Part shown: in pieces, positions 1 to 5,026 of the stretch
Numbering within the stretch: the stretch's first letter is position 1
Layout: each line of letters starts with the position of its first letter
From: Actinomycetota bacterium
GTDB lineage: Bacteria; Actinomycetota; Humimicrobiia; Humimicrobiales; Humimicrobiaceae
NCBI GenBank assembly: GCA_004376325.1
Contig: SOKC01000057.1
Span: forward strand, 1 to 5,026
Direction: 5' to 3'
DNA length: 5,026 bases
Position numbers and translations under genes: made by a program
Notes under the pieces: model-generated
The model's database searches: none
What the model was told of the DNA's origin: nothing
Seen by the model: only the letters and a program-made list of their open reading frames with translations

Positions 1-32
1 TACAGAACTCGGCTTACAGGCTAACTCCAACT
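1..32 (+). ncRNA. rnpB: RNase P RNA, 3' end only (partial)
   Basis: This is the 3' tail of the catalytic RNA of ribonuclease P, which trims 5' leaders from precursor tRNAs. The bases ACAGAACTCGGCTTA at 2-16 match the universally conserved 3' region (CR V) of bacterial RNase P RNA; E. coli has ACAGAACCCGGCTTA at the same place. After it, GGCTAACTCC at 19-28 sits where the 3' strand of the closing helix P1 should be, so the mature end is probably near 28-32. The rest of the gene lies outside the window, so the 5' partner of P1 cannot be checked. The call rests on a short but highly conserved block recognised from memory. Confidence 0.75.
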
Positions 33-66
33 ATTTTTATAACTACAGAAGCTAAAAATACTTAAA

Positions 67-97
67 AAATCCTTTTGGAAAAGATTTAAATTTTTTT
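67..97 (+). terminator. possible weak terminator after rnpB
   Basis: AAAT (67-70) and CTTT (72-75) can pair with AAAG (80-83) and ATTT (84-87) around a TGGA loop, with one bulged C at 71. A run of seven T follows at 91-97 after three A. The stem is almost all A-T, so it would be a weak intrinsic terminator. Its position between the RNase P RNA end and the next gene's promoter supports the role. Confidence 0.35.
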
Positions 98-98
98 A

Positions 99-138
99 TT
101 GAAAATATATTAAAAATAATTTTTATAATATGTATAAT
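99..138 (+). promoter_or_regulatory. candidate sigma-70-type promoter of the ytxH-like gene
   Basis: Two overlapping hexamer pairs are possible. TTGAAA (99-104) and TATAAT (124-129) are 19 bases apart. TTAAAA (110-115) and a second perfect TATAAT (133-138) are 17 bases apart. Either would start transcription about 40-50 bases before the ATG at 187. In DNA this AT-rich such matches occur by chance, but two exact TATAAT boxes just upstream of a gene with a strong ribosome site is encouraging. Confidence 0.45.
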
Positions 139-186
139 AGATATACTATTTAAGAAAGCTTTTGTTTAAGGACACAGGAGGATTTT

Positions 187-504
187 ATGCGTAACAGTGG
201 ATCAGGAACCGCAAAGGGTGTTTTTATAGGATTTGTTCTGGGATTTGTAGCAGGGGCAGTTACAGCACTATTTTTGACTACTAAAACTGGTGAAGAGTTA
301 AGAGCGGATATAAAAAGAATAGCAAAAGATATAGGAAGTAAAGTTGAGGGGGAAGCCAGCAGGATTAAGAACATAACCAGGGAAAAATATAATGAGATCG
401 TAAATAGTGTTGTTTCAAATTATAAAAAGATAAAAGACCTTACCGAAAAAGAAATAGAATTCATAAAAAAAGTAATAGTTGAACAAAAAGACATAGCAAA
501 ATAA
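187..504 (+). CDS. YtxH domain-containing small membrane protein
   Basis: A 105-residue protein of the YtxH family, general-stress or envelope-associated proteins of unknown molecular function. Residues 11-31 form one hydrophobic segment with a glycine-zipper pattern (Gly 11, 15, 19 and 23), which suggests tight helix packing in the membrane. Next comes the typical family junction TKTGEELR (32-39), then a long charged, probably coiled-coil helix to the C-terminus (residues 36-105, rich in Lys, Glu and Ile). No cleavable signal peptide is evident; the helix is probably an N-terminal anchor. The start is well fixed: a perfect AGGAGG at 176-181 lies five bases before the ATG. It is likely transcribed alone, since rnpB precedes it and the next gene is convergent. 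The family assignment is firm; the function is open. Confidence 0.88.
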   Translation: MRNSGSGTAKGVFIGFVLGFVAGAVTALFLTTKTGEELRADIKRIAKDIGSKVEGEASRIKNITREKYNEIVNSVVSNYKKIKDLTEKEIEFIKKVIVEQKDIAK

Positions 505-506
505 TT

Positions 507-530
507 AAAATTTTCTGTGTTTACTTAAAC
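507..530. terminator. possible weak bidirectional terminator between convergent genes
   Basis: The 32-base gap between the two convergent stop codons holds GTTT (519-522) and AAAC (527-530) around an ACTT loop. The block AAAATTTT at 507-514 could act as a U-tract for the minus strand. Only four canonical pairs form, extended by possible G-U pairs, so this is a weak candidate. Its main support is location: both genes must end transcription near here. Confidence 0.2.
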
Positions 531-536
531 GTGTGT

Positions 537-1835
537 TCAACTTTTAGGGTTCATATCAAAGTCTCTTAGTCTGTATGCGGCAACTTTTACGAATTGTAAA
601 ATTACAAGTCCACTTATAAGAAAAAATAAAGTACTTAGCAGGGCTATTCTCTGGCTTTTGGTGATAAAGGATATTACTCCAAATGCAACAGGGCCTATAA
701 TGGAGGACACCTTGCCGCTTATGGAATAAAAGCCGAAAAATTCAGCCTCACTATCCCGGGGTATGAGAAAAGTCATAAGACTTCTGCTTGCTATCAGAGT
801 TGATCCGGTAGACATAGCAGCCAATATCCAGCATATATAAAACACTGTTCTTATATTAAAAGCAGTTACCAGAAGTATTATTATAATCCACATGATTAAA
901 GTTATAGTAATGGTTACTTTTGGACCTATCTTATCGGTTAGCCAGCCAAAGAAAAAAGAGCTTATAATAGTGGGTATATGTCCTAATATAAAAAGCATGG
1001 TTATTTCGAGCAGCCCAAGATTCAGGGTATTTTTAGCGTAGATAGCTGCATAAAGAGCTAGAACAGAGAAAGCATTACTGAAAAGAAAATACGAAATTAA
1101 GAATTTTGTAAGATTCTTAAACTTTTTTATATTCTTTAAAGTATTTGCCAGTTTTTTAAATCCATACGAAATATAAGAGGTGTTGATTTTTACGCTTTTA
1201 GCAGCTGCTGAATCCTTGAGCAGTATAAAAGATGGTAGTGAAAATACCAGGAAGAATATACCGGTAATTAGAAAAGTAATTTTAATATTTGATAAATTTG
1301 ACGGTTCCAGCCCTCCTCTTACGAAAGGATAGATTAAGATTAAAGATAAAAAACCTCCCAGATAGCCTACTGAAAAGCCAAAACCGGATATAATCCCGGT
1401 ATTTTTTTTTGAGGATAGCTGGGGCAGGAATGAATTATAAAACATCATTGAAGTCTGATAAAAAACATTAGAAATAATAAATAAAATTACAGCCTGGGCA
1501 ACCATTCCTTCTTTTAAGAAATATAAGAGGAAGGTGAAAAAAATACAGGCTATAGTAAGAAAAGTCAAAAATTTATTTTTGGATCTTGAGGTATCTGCAA
1601 TTACACCGAATACCGGTGCCAGAAAGGATGTGATTATCATAGAAACACCGATGGCAATTCCCCACATAAGGTCTCCAAAATTTTGGGAATAAATTTCCGG
1701 GGATACTATTATGCTGGTAAAATAAACCGGAAAAATTATGGTAATTATAACCACTGCAAATGAAGTATTGGCAAAGTCATATAGAGCCCAGGATATAACT
1801 GGAGGCTTAAAAAATATTCTAATATTATTCTTAAT
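537..1835 (-). CDS. UMF1-family MFS transporter (Atg22-like), probable ATT start
   Basis: A major facilitator superfamily permease of the UMF1 group, related to yeast Atg22. It is rich in hydrophobic segments spread over its whole length, consistent with the usual twelve membrane helices. Numbering from the proposed start gives 432 residues. The family signature SWALYDFAN is at 15-23. The MFS loop motif GVIADTSRSK is at 77-86 and the second-half equivalent GWLTDKIGPK at 297-306. A glycine-rich SGFGFSVGYLGG stretch is at 150-161 and the UMF1-like EAEFFGFYSISGK at 364-376. The substrate is unknown. The first GTG (1754) would delete the signature motif and lacks a ribosome site. The frame is open upstream to a TAA at 1881-1883 with no ATG, GTG or TTG. 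ATT at 1835 is preceded by AAAAGGA with a five-base gap, so I choose it. A start lost by mutation or sequencing error is the alternative. Confidence 0.85.
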   Translation of the reverse strand: MKNNIRIFFKPPVISWALYDFANTSFAVVIITIIFPVYFTSIIVSPEIYSQNFGDLMWGIAIGVSMIITSFLAPVFGVIADTSRSKNKFLTFLTIACIFFTFLLYFLKEGMVAQAVILFIISNVFYQTSMMFYNSFLPQLSSKKNTGIISGFGFSVGYLGGFLSLILIYPFVRGGLEPSNLSNIKITFLITGIFFLVFSLPSFILLKDSAAAKSVKINTSYISYGFKKLANTLKNIKKFKNLTKFLISYFLFSNAFSVLALYAAIYAKNTLNLGLLEITMLFILGHIPTIISSFFFGWLTDKIGPKVTITITLIMWIIIILLVTAFNIRTVFYICWILAAMSTGSTLIASRSLMTFLIPRDSEAEFFGFYSISGKVSSIIGPVAFGVISFITKSQRIALLSTLFFLISGLVILQFVKVAAYRLRDFDMNPKS

Positions 1836-1840
1836 GGTAT

Positions 1841-1847
1841 TCCTTTT
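1841..1847 (-). promoter_or_regulatory. ribosome binding site that decides the transporter start
   Basis: On the minus strand this reads AAAAGGA, a good partial match to the anti-Shine-Dalgarno target AAGGAGG. It sits five bases before an in-frame ATT (1835-1833). No comparable purine-rich site precedes the GTG at 1754, where the bases just upstream are part of the conserved coding motif. This is the main evidence for placing the start at ATT. Confidence 0.5.
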
Positions 1848-1900
1848 CGTATAATTTTTTATAATATTTAAAACTAAAACTTATTATCTTAAAAAAGTTA

Positions 1901-1920
1901 TAATTTTGCTATGAAAATTA
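1901..1920. repeat. 7-6-7 inverted repeat in the divergent control region
   Basis: TAATTTT (1901-1907) and AAAATTA (1914-1920) are perfect inverted copies around GCTATG. The element lies about 65 bases upstream of the transporter start and 145 bases upstream of the oxidoreductase operon. It could be an operator or a hairpin. The central GCTATG on the opposite strand reads CATAGC, which recurs at 1965-1970, and ATAGC recurs again at 1977-1981. The composition is mostly A and T, so chance cannot be excluded. Confidence 0.3.
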
Positions 1921-1993
1921 AAAAGTGACCTCTGATATGTTTTTAGATAATTGATTTACACAAACATAGCCTGAATATAGCTAAGGTGAATGG

Positions 1994-2022
1994 TTGCAAA
2001 TAAATTGCCCGGGTAATATCAT
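1994..2022 (+). promoter_or_regulatory. candidate promoter of the 2-oxoacid oxidoreductase operon
   Basis: TTGCAA (1994-1999) and TATCAT (2017-2022) are spaced by exactly 17 bases, matching the -35 and -10 consensus at four and five positions. The start site would fall near 2030, leaving a leader of about 35 bases. The spacer contains the near-palindrome ATTGCCCGGGTAAT (2004-2017), a G+C-rich island in very AT-rich DNA that could be a regulator site. Confidence 0.4.
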
Positions 2023-2064
2023 TATATTAATATTAAAAATTAATTTAAAAAATTAGGGAAATCA

Positions 2065-3798
2065 ATGAAAGTCTCAAATTTAAGCTGGAAAATTGGCGGG
2101 GAAGCTGGTTTTGGAATATTATCCACTGGAAAAATTTTTTCAAAGATCTTTACCAAAAAGGGATATTCTGTTATTGACAACAACGAATATTCTTCCTTAA
2201 TAAGGGGCGGGCACAATACTTATACCACCCGAATAAGCTCTAATGAAATTTTCTCCACCAATAAGAATATAAATATTTTGGTGGCGTTGAATGAGGAGAC
2301 CATTAGACTTCATCAGGAAGAAGTAACATATGGAGGATATATTGTTTATGACGAAGATGATTGCAATATCGGAGATTTTAAAAAGGCGAGGAAAGATATT
2401 AATTATGTTATGGTGCCTTTTTCTAAAATAATTTCAGAATTAGGAGCTCCTAAAGTTATGGTAAATAATGTTTCATTGGGAACATCAGTTGCTCTAATTA
2501 ATTATGACCTGGAAATACTTAAAAATGTAATAAAGGATATCTTTGGCAGGAAAGGGTCTGAAATTGTTAATTTGAATATTAAATCATCTGAATTAGGGTA
2601 TAAATATGTAAAAGAAAAATTAAAAATAAATATTTATGAACTGGAAATAGTAAAGCCGGTAAGTAAAATGCTGGTAACAGGCAATGATGCAGTTTTTTTA
2701 GGAGCGGTAAGATCTGGTTGTAAATTTTATGCCGCTTATCCTATGACTCCTTCTTCTTCAATACTTAACCTTTTTGCTTCTATAGAAGACGATTATAATA
2801 TTGTAACCAAACAGGCCGAGGATGAAATGGCGGTGATCAATATGGCAATTGGCGCCTCTTTTGCGGGTGCAAGGGCAATGGTTGCTGCGTCAAGTGGCGG
2901 CTTTTCTCTTATGAATGAAGGGATAAGCAGCGCTGCCATGACCGAAACTCCTATTGTTATTGTATTATGCCAGAGGCCTGCTCCTGCCACTGGTCTGCCT
3001 ACATGGACAGAACAGGGAGATATGTTATTTGCAGTTCACTCCTCTCATGGTGAATTTTTAAGGGTAGTAATAGCACCTGGTGATCCAGAAGAATGTTTTT
3101 ATCTTACGGGGGAGGCATTCAATATTGCCGACAAATATCAAATTCCGGTAATTATAATGCTGGATAAATATTTATCCGAAAGCCATTTTTCATACGAAAA
3201 ATTTGATTTTAAAAATATAACAGTGGACAGAGGCAAATTGTTAAGTAAAAGCAAAGATATAGATGGGAAATACAGGCGTTATTTTAATACTGACGATGGC
3301 ATCTCTCCCAGAGTTGTAACCGGAATAGAAGGTGGAATTCATATAGCTAACAGTGATGAACACAATGAGGATGGATATTCTGAAGAATGCGCTCACAATA
3401 GGAAGATTATGGTGGATAAAAGGTTTAGAAAAATAAAGAAGTTGATCGAAGAGATTCCTCCTCCCAAGATTTATGGTCCTATAGATGCTGAAATTACTAT
3501 CTGGAGTTGGGGTTCTTGCAAGGGTCCTATTCTTGAAGCTATGAATATATTGAATCAGAAGGAAAAAAAAGTAAATTTGATTCACTTTACCTATTTGTAT
3601 CCCTTTAACAGTGAATATATTGAGGGAATTATTGGAGAAAACAATAAAAATGTAGTAGTTGAAAATAACAAGACAGCGCAGCTGGCAAAAATTATAATGA
3701 TGAATACCGGTTACAGGATAAAAAATAAAATATTAAAATATAGTGGAAGACAGTTTCTACCTGAGGAAATTATTAGTGGCATTGAAAAAATAGAATAG
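2065..3798 (+). CDS. korA: 2-oxoacid:ferredoxin oxidoreductase, fused gamma-alpha subunit (KorA-like)
   Basis: Large subunit of a CoA-dependent 2-oxoacid:ferredoxin oxidoreductase, 577 residues, the usual size for the gamma-alpha fusion. Residues 1-190 are the gamma domain: KIGGEAGFGILSTGKIF (9-25), the conserved SLIRGGHNTY (44-53), and VNNVSLGTSVAL (133-144). From about 200 the alpha (pyrimidine-binding) domain starts at MLVTGNDAVFLGA. It includes YPMTPSSS (225-232), the acidic QAEDEMA (250-256) expected near the thiamine cofactor, SSGGFSLMNE (276-285), TETPIVIV (293-300) and the diagnostic ATGLPTWTEQGD (308-319). The DDGISPR motif (410-416) and a C-terminal transketolase-like domain (about 475-577) complete it. 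No ferredoxin-like cysteine motifs are present. The ATG has AGGGA five bases upstream. It forms an operon with the beta gene 44 bases downstream. The substrate is undetermined: 2-oxoglutarate, pyruvate or branched-chain acids are all possible. Confidence 0.93.
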   Translation: MKVSNLSWKIGGEAGFGILSTGKIFSKIFTKKGYSVIDNNEYSSLIRGGHNTYTTRISSNEIFSTNKNINILVALNEETIRLHQEEVTYGGYIVYDEDDCNIGDFKKARKDINYVMVPFSKIISELGAPKVMVNNVSLGTSVALINYDLEILKNVIKDIFGRKGSEIVNLNIKSSELGYKYVKEKLKINIYELEIVKPVSKMLVTGNDAVFLGAVRSGCKFYAAYPMTPSSSILNLFASIEDDYNIVTKQAEDEMAVINMAIGASFAGARAMVAASSGGFSLMNEGISSAAMTETPIVIVLCQRPAPATGLPTWTEQGDMLFAVHSSHGEFLRVVIAPGDPEECFYLTGEAFNIADKYQIPVIIMLDKYLSESHFSYEKFDFKNITVDRGKLLSKSKDIDGKYRRYFNTDDGISPRVVTGIEGGIHIANSDEHNEDGYSEECAHNRKIMVDKRFRKIKKLIEEIPPPKIYGPIDAEITIWSWGSCKGPILEAMNILNQKEKKVNLIHFTYLYPFNSEYIEGIIGENNKNVVVENNKTAQLAKIIMMNTGYRIKNKILKYSGRQFLPEEIISGIEKIE

Positions 3799-3842
3799 AA
3801 GTTTAAATCATTTATAATAAATGAATATTACTCTGACAATAA

Positions 3843-4745
3843 ATGGCGATGGAAAAGACTAAAAGCAAAACTTCGAAAGGAAATTATAATTTAAAACCCG
3901 GTGATTTCAACACTGAAAGAAAACCTACATGGTGTCCTGGATGTGGAAATTATGGGATTTGGAGTTCACTTAAGAAAACATTTGTAAAGCTTTATCTGAT
4001 GCCACATGAAATCCTGATTGTCTATGGCATTGGCTGCTCGGGTAATGGTGCTAATTTTATAAAAACTTATGCGTTTCATGCTCTGCATGGAAGGGCGCTT
4101 CCGGTAGCTACAGGGGCAAAACTTGCAAACCATAAATTGAATGTGATAATTACGGGCGGAGATAGTGATGGAGTCGGTATTGGTGGAAACCACTTTATGC
4201 ATACATGCAGAAGAAATATAAATATGACTTATCTATTGCATAATAATAAAGTTTATGGGCTTACTACCGGCCAGACTGCTCCGACAAGTGATAAAGGTTT
4301 TAAAACCAAATCAACGCCATCGGGAGTGCTGGAAAAACCGGTCAATCCGGTTTTGCTGGCTCTGGCATCTGGAGCAACATATGTTGCAAGAGGCTTTTCA
4401 GGAGATACCAGTCATCTTTCAGAGATAATAAAAAAGGCTATAAAGCATAAAGGCTTTTCTTTTATAGATATCCTGCAGCCGTGTGTAACATTCAACAAAC
4501 AAAATACATATGACTTTTATAGAGAGAAGATATATAAGCTGGATGAAATTAAAGGTTATGATAAAAGTGACCTGAATGAAGCAATTAAAAGATCCATGGA
4601 AGAGGAAAAAATACCTATAGGAATTTTCTATCAGGTGGAAAGGCCATTATATGAGGATGGACTGAAGCAAATAGAAAGAAAACCGCTGGTTGATCATATT
4701 ATAACAGATATAGACATTAACAGACTGCTGAATAATTATTATTAG
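3843..4745 (+). CDS. korB: 2-oxoacid:ferredoxin oxidoreductase, beta subunit (KorB-like)
   Basis: Beta subunit, 300 residues, which binds thiamine diphosphate and a [4Fe-4S] cluster and pairs with the upstream gamma-alpha subunit. The four expected cluster cysteines are visible: Cys31 and Cys34 in WCPGCGNYG, Cys65 in YGIGCSGN, and Cys214 in LQPCVTFN. The thiamine/magnesium motif runs from GGDSDGVGIGGNH (105-117) to NNKVYGLTTGQTAPTS (134-149). The usual GDGD is GDSD here. The N-terminal tail of about 25 residues is Lys-rich and probably disordered. The start is ATG at 3843, directly after an in-frame TAA; a second ATG lies two codons later at 3849. Neither has a clear Shine-Dalgarno sequence, so translation may depend on the upstream gene. 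The gene ends with tandem stops TAG TGA. The family is certain; the gene symbol is by analogy. Confidence 0.93.
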   Translation: MAMEKTKSKTSKGNYNLKPGDFNTERKPTWCPGCGNYGIWSSLKKTFVKLYLMPHEILIVYGIGCSGNGANFIKTYAFHALHGRALPVATGAKLANHKLNVIITGGDSDGVGIGGNHFMHTCRRNINMTYLLHNNKVYGLTTGQTAPTSDKGFKTKSTPSGVLEKPVNPVLLALASGATYVARGFSGDTSHLSEIIKKAIKHKGFSFIDILQPCVTFNKQNTYDFYREKIYKLDEIKGYDKSDLNEAIKRSMEEEKIPIGIFYQVERPLYEDGLKQIERKPLVDHIITDIDINRLLNNYY

Positions 4746-4834
4746 TGAATTACTGCTGCCTTGTTGTACGAGAATTTGTATATGAACGACACTAACCCGG
4801 GTGAACACAAAGAATATAAAATAGTTGCCCATAT

Positions 4835-4957
4835 ATGGCAGTCCTGAAAAGGAAGGTAATTCGCGTTCTTTCTTTTATGTGTTATATAATGTATTGTACA
4901 TTCATTGTATATGTAATTTTGTGTTTAATAATATGGAAAGCTAGGATGATATATTAA
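4835..4957 (+). CDS. speculative 40-residue single-helix membrane peptide
   Basis: An ATG-to-TAA frame of 40 codons begins MAVLKRKVIR and continues with a hydrophobic stretch of about 22-24 residues (11-34, rich in Ile, Val, Leu, Tyr and Cys). It ends KARMIY. A basic N-terminus, one membrane helix and a basic tail is the layout of many small membrane proteins. Against it: there is no ribosome binding site before the ATG, it overlaps the terminator-like hairpin, and T-rich DNA readily yields hydrophobic chance frames. I do not recognise a family. Confidence 0.15.
   Translation: MAVLKRKVIRVLSFMCYIMYCTFIVYVILCLIIWKARMIY
4847..4876 (+). terminator. candidate terminator of the korAB operon
   Basis: AAAAGGAAGG (4847-4856) can pair with TTCTTTCTTTT over ten positions ending at 4876, including two G-U pairs, around a ten-base loop. 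The 3' arm is pyrimidine-rich and T-heavy, giving a U-rich RNA end, but there is no separate T-run after the stem. It lies about 100 bases past the stop, and no other hairpin downstream of the operon looks better. Confidence 0.35.
4905..4934 (+). promoter_or_regulatory. possible promoter for a gene beyond the right edge
   Basis: TTGTAT (4905-4910) and TAATAT (4929-4934) are 18 bases apart and point toward the right edge, where AAGGGG at 5021-5026 resembles a ribosome site. A second pair, ATGAAA (4961-4966) and TATAAA (4984-4989) with a 17-base spacer, is an equally good alternative. Both are weak matches in AT-rich DNA, and the downstream gene is not visible. Confidence 0.25.
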
Positions 4958-5026
4958 AAAATGAAAAAGCTATTGATACTTTGTATAAATTCTGTAGGGA
5001 AAAAGCTTTTATAAATTAGTAAGGGG

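Larger units (their letters stand above)
4746..5026. other. intergenic tail without an established gene
   Basis: These 281 bases after the beta-subunit stop hold no recognisable protein or RNA family. Visible elements are the palindrome CCCGGG (4796-4801), CCATATATGG within TTGCCCATATATGGCA (4825-4840), and a terminator-like hairpin (4847-4876). There is also a direct repeat ATTGTACAT / ATTGTATAT (4893-4901 and 4904-4912) with an 11-base period, and AAAAGCTTTT at 5001-5010. The final bases AAGGGG (5021-5026) could be the ribosome site of a gene starting just beyond the edge. Confidence 0.5.

Noticed and set aside
1..32. Left edge considered as a tRNA or tmRNA end
   Set aside because: There is no T-loop GGTTCGA-type sequence and no CCA end; the bases match the conserved 3' part of RNase P RNA instead.
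2793..2990. Antisense open frames inside korA, korB and the ytxH-like gene
   Set aside because: They are opposite-strand shadows of strongly conserved genes, with no homology-like motifs and no ribosome sites of their own.
3821..3862. 13-codon ORF overlapping the start of the beta-subunit gene
   Set aside because: It has no ribosome site and no recognisable peptide, and its frame runs into the known gene. It is mentioned only as a possible coupling element.
4825..4840. TTGCCCATATATGGCA considered as an intrinsic terminator stem
   Set aside because: The pairing is short with central mismatches and no T-run follows; the hairpin at 4847-4876 is better placed.
4964..5010. Long-range pairing of AAAAAGC with GCTTTT, considered as a hairpin or riboswitch
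   Set aside because: The arms are short and separated by about 35 bases of unstructured AT-rich sequence, and AAAAGCTTTT is already a local palindrome. No known riboswitch core is visible.
4961..5014. 17-codon ORF beginning MKKLLILC near the right edge
   Set aside because: It is very short and the nearest GGA-type site is about 14 bases away, too far. It is probably chance in AT-rich DNA.

Overview
The window is AT-rich bacterial DNA with short spacers, one convergent gene pair and one divergent pair. The likely host is an anaerobic or facultatively anaerobic low-GC bacterium. The evidence is a two-gene 2-oxoacid:ferredoxin oxidoreductase, a YtxH-type envelope protein and a bacterial RNase P RNA end. 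Uncultured low-GC lineages (Atribacterota-like or similar) would fit, but the sequence alone does not settle the phylum.

Layout, left to right. Bases 1 to about 32 are the 3' end of the RNase P RNA gene (rnpB), cut by the window edge. An AT-rich spacer follows with a weak hairpin plus T-run and a sigma-70-like promoter. Next is a 105-residue YtxH-family membrane-anchored protein (187-504, +). A UMF1-family major facilitator transporter lies convergent to it (minus strand, ending at 537). Its conserved N-terminal family motif lies upstream of the first GTG, and no in-frame ATG, GTG or TTG precedes that motif. The best start is a non-canonical ATT at 1835, preceded by a well-placed ribosome binding site.

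A divergent control region of about 230 bases (1836-2064) separates the transporter from a plus-strand operon. It holds a 7-6-7 inverted repeat and a plausible promoter. The operon encodes a gamma-alpha fusion subunit (korA-like, 2065-3798) and a beta subunit (korB-like, 3843-4745), 44 bases apart. Together they should form a complete two-subunit oxidoreductase that decarboxylates a 2-oxoacid to acyl-CoA and CO2 and passes electrons to ferredoxin. The beta subunit carries the thiamine diphosphate site and one [4Fe-4S] cluster. The exact 2-oxoacid (2-oxoglutarate, pyruvate or branched-chain) cannot be read from the sequence.

The last 281 bases hold no established gene. They contain a terminator-like hairpin, a short direct repeat, possible promoter elements and a speculative 40-codon ORF with one hydrophobic stretch. 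I see no CRISPR array, insertion sequence, tRNA or defence-like system. The content is mostly ordinary core metabolism; the transporter's start codon is the most unusual point.
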